From CAZBUB01 sp964494985 (GTDB taxonomy: Bacteria; Desulfobacterota; Desulfovibrionia; Desulfovibrionales; Desulfothermaceae): a stretch of DNA of 6,885 bases. The notes beneath the pieces are model-generated. The model made no database searches. It had not been told where the DNA came from and saw only the letters and a program-made list of their open reading frames with translations. The stretch spans positions 1 to 6,885 of the forward strand of contig CAZBUB010000084.1 in NCBI GenBank assembly GCA_964494985.1, read 5' to 3'. Each line of letters opens with the position of its first letter. Position 1 is the first letter of the stretch. The position numbers and the translations under genes are program-made. Shown one piece after another: positions 5,675-6,885 of this stretch.

Positions 5675-6632
5675 GGGGGTGCAGATCCGCTTGAACCTGT
5701 TTGACAAAGGACAGGTCAAAAAGCTGGTCGTAATCCGGTTGGCGGCTGATCATGCCCAAGTCCTGCATGCGCTGACCCAAGGCCTTTGCCCGCTGCACAA
5801 ACTCAGCATCCATATTCCAGGCCAGCTCCATATTCGGAGCAGCCTTTTCCAGGGTGGACCTGGCGGTTCCAAAATCTGAGGCCCGAGTCAGCAACTTTTC
5901 CGGGTTAGCGGTCAAATGCCGGCTAGCTAGGGCATGGGCTTTGACCAGACGCAGCACCTTTTCCGGATGTTTCTGAATAAACTTCCTGGTGACAAGCAGG
6001 CCGGCATTGATGTCCCCGATAGCGTCTCCATAGTAAGGGTAGGACAGGATAGTGCCGTAGCCTTTCTCTTCAGCCAGGGTGGGAAAGGGCTCCCCTGACA
6101 GAAAGGCATGGATATCACCCTGGGAAAGGGCCAATCCCATGTCGAAAAAATCTACCCGGAGTAATTGGACATCGGTTCGGGGGGAAAGACCGTTCCTGGT
6201 CAAGGTCTCCCGGAGCAGAATTTCATGCATGGTGCCAGGGACATATCCGATTTTCTTGCCCTTCAAATCCGCGACGCTTTCAATGCCGGCGTCCTTTTTG
6301 ATTACCAAGGCCGAGCATTTGTTGCACAAAGCGGCCACCAGGACCACCGGCTGGCCCATGGAGGCAGAATGAATGGCGTGGGCCAGGGTGGTGCCGCACA
6401 TGTCCAGGCTTCCGGCCAACAAAGCGCTTTTTTGATCGGCCGGATTGGTAAAGGGATGCACCTTTACCGTATTTTGTTCTGAAAGAAAATCCTGATAGAA
6501 AAAGGGTTGAATTGTCTGAGCCGTCTTCCAGGTCCCGACCTGGAAGTCTTCTGCATGGACTGCGTTGCGTCCCGTGGTTATCAGAAACGCGGCCATGATG
6601 ATCACAGCTGCTATTTGGATGAGTCGTTGCAT
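5667..6632 (-). CDS. Periplasmic substrate-binding protein of the NitT/TauT-type ABC importer
   Basis: This 321-residue precursor has a Sec signal peptide (MQR, then hydrophobic LIQIAAVIIMAAFLITT) and a likely signal peptidase I site AVHA|ED at 27/28. There is no lipobox, so it should be a free periplasmic protein. The mature part shows the SsuA/NrtA/TauA-like bilobed fold: VHPFTNPADQKSALLAGSLD, then MCGTTLAHAI, GQPVVLVAAL, CNKCSALVIKKD, VADLKGKKIGYVPGT (120-134) and a C-terminal lobe with LLVTRKFIQKHPEKVLRLVKA. It captures the solute and delivers it to the permease. The solute cannot be assigned from sequence. Three cysteines, C79, C103 and C106, sit where family members normally have small residues near the ligand, including a CxxC. 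That is unusual for an exported protein and hints at a metal or thiol-reactive ligand, or a disulfide. It heads the operon and has its own promoter candidate and ribosome site. Confidence 0.93.
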   Translation of the reverse strand: MQRLIQIAAVIIMAAFLITTGRNAVHAEDFQVGTWKTAQTIQPFFYQDFLSEQNTVKVHPFTNPADQKSALLAGSLDMCGTTLAHAIHSASMGQPVVLVAALCNKCSALVIKKDAGIESVADLKGKKIGYVPGTMHEILLRETLTRNGLSPRTDVQLLRVDFFDMGLALSQGDIHAFLSGEPFPTLAEEKGYGTILSYPYYGDAIGDINAGLLVTRKFIQKHPEKVLRLVKAHALASRHLTANPEKLLTRASDFGTARSTLEKAAPNMELAWNMDAEFVQRAKALGQRMQDLGMISRQPDYDQLFDLSFVKQVQADLHPHD

Positions 6633-6637
6633 AGATA

Positions 6638-6643
6638 CTCCTT
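6638..6643 (-). promoter_or_regulatory. Ribosome binding site of the substrate-binding protein gene
   Basis: AAGGAG on the minus strand lies 5 bases before the ATG at 6632. It supports this start, which is directly followed by a signal peptide. Confidence 0.8.
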
Positions 6644-6652
6644 GTACAGCGT

Positions 6653-6681
6653 CTTATAATTTCCATTCCATTTAGGGCCAA
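6653..6681 (-). promoter_or_regulatory. Candidate sigma70-type promoter of the ABC importer operon
   Basis: On the minus strand TTGGCC (6676-6681, 4 of 6 to the consensus) is followed after exactly 17 bases by TATAAG (6653-6658, 5 of 6). A start about 7 bases downstream would give a leader of roughly 14 bases before the ATG, just enough for the AAGGAG site. The region upstream is AT-rich, which fits promoter use. Short promoter matches also arise by chance. Confidence 0.45.
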
Positions 6682-6739
6682 TTTCTCATTTTTATTTTCT
6701 TTTGAAATTTGACCCACAATGTGCAACGACGCGTAAACT

Positions 6740-6767
6740 CGAAATACGAATATCGAAATCCGAAACC
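6740..6767. repeat. Four tandem degenerate heptamers (CGAAATA type)
   Basis: The bases divide into CGAAATA, CGAATAT, CGAAATC and CGAAACC, four consecutive 7-base units sharing CGAA. This resembles an intergenic repeat seen in Desulfobacterota and other bacteria, whose translation gives strings such as 'EIRISKSE'. The short plus-strand ORF crossing it is best read as an artefact of the repeat. The last base of this array is also the first base of the adjoining hairpin. Confidence 0.6.
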
Positions 6768-6796
6768 CCGATGAAACAGAAGAAGGTTTCATTGGG
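6767..6796 (+). repeat. 11-bp hairpin with 8-base loop
   Basis: CCCGATGAAAC (6767-6777) pairs with GTTTCATTGGG (6786-6796) over 11 positions, with one G-T pair, around an 8-base loop (6778-6785). In a plus-strand transcript the odd pair is G-U. In a minus-strand transcript it would be an A-C mismatch, so the structure is better formed in plus RNA. No U-tract follows, so it is not a standard terminator. Confidence 0.6.
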
Positions 6797-6814
6797 CAAG
6801 CAATCAGAGCGAAA

Positions 6815-6838
6815 TTTGAATAAGGTACAATATTCAAA
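6815..6838. repeat. 8-bp perfect hairpin with 8-base loop
   Basis: TTTGAATA (6815-6822) is the exact reverse complement of TATTCAAA (6831-6838), again around an 8-base loop. It is AT-rich and lies 18 bases beyond the previous hairpin, with no gene between. The two hairpins together occupy most of the leader upstream of the importer promoter. Confidence 0.5.
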
Positions 6839-6885
6839 ACAAGACAGTCTGATATATAAATTTAGGATTTATTCTTTGTTTTGAT

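Noticed and set aside
5675..5719. TTG start giving a 282-residue permease
   Set aside because: The extra 15 residues lie inside the binding-protein gene. The ATG at 5674 gives the normal family N-terminus and an 8-base overlap.
6702..6884. Plus-strand open frame of 60 codons at the right end
   Set aside because: It runs through the heptamer repeat and both hairpins, has no ribosome site of note, and its residues mirror the repeat.

Overview
The window carries two intact gene clusters, both read from the minus strand, with a strip of broken genes between them and non-coding, repeat-rich ends. The GC-moderate composition, NitT/TauT-type transporter, class I flavin disulfide reductase coupled to a TVP38 membrane protein, and 'CATTGCGAGGAG...CGAAGCAATCTC' and 'CGAAATA'-type intergenic repeats suggest an anaerobic Desulfobacterota/Desulfovibrio-like bacterium. 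That assignment is inference from general resemblance, not a database match.

In transcription order (right to left): an AT-rich leader (about 6650-6885) holds four tandem heptamers, two hairpins and a credible sigma70-type promoter. A three-gene ABC importer operon follows: a periplasmic substrate-binding protein (5667-6632), a permease (4871-5674) and an ATPase (4074-4874), joined by overlaps of 8 and 4 bases. Its substrate cannot be read from sequence. The binding protein has an unusual cysteine set (C79, C103, C106) in the segments that normally border the ligand.

Next come the remains of a pentose-phosphate operon (about 3184-3947). A 6-phosphogluconolactonase has lost its N-terminal half or more. 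It still overlaps, by an ATGA junction, a transketolase with a large in-frame internal deletion, two in-frame TGA codons and a missing C-terminal half. Both are pseudogenes.

The second intact cluster is a FAD/NAD(P) class I disulfide oxidoreductase (1545-3008) that resembles mercuric reductase and dihydrolipoamide dehydrogenase but is neither. It overlaps by ATGA a TVP38/TMEM64-family integral membrane protein (790-1548). The pair probably forms one functional unit at the membrane, because the two domains also occur fused in other bacteria.

The left 789 bases contain no intact gene. They hold a probable 5' remnant of a carboxymuconolactone decarboxylase/AhpD-like gene (227-343), a large inverted repeat (372-421) and a dispersed palindromic repeat (497-530). 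I found no tRNA, rRNA, CRISPR array, transposase or complete mobile element. The most notable points are the cysteine-bearing binding protein, the degraded pgl-tkt pair and the flavoenzyme-TVP38 unit with a Tyr in place of the catalytic His.
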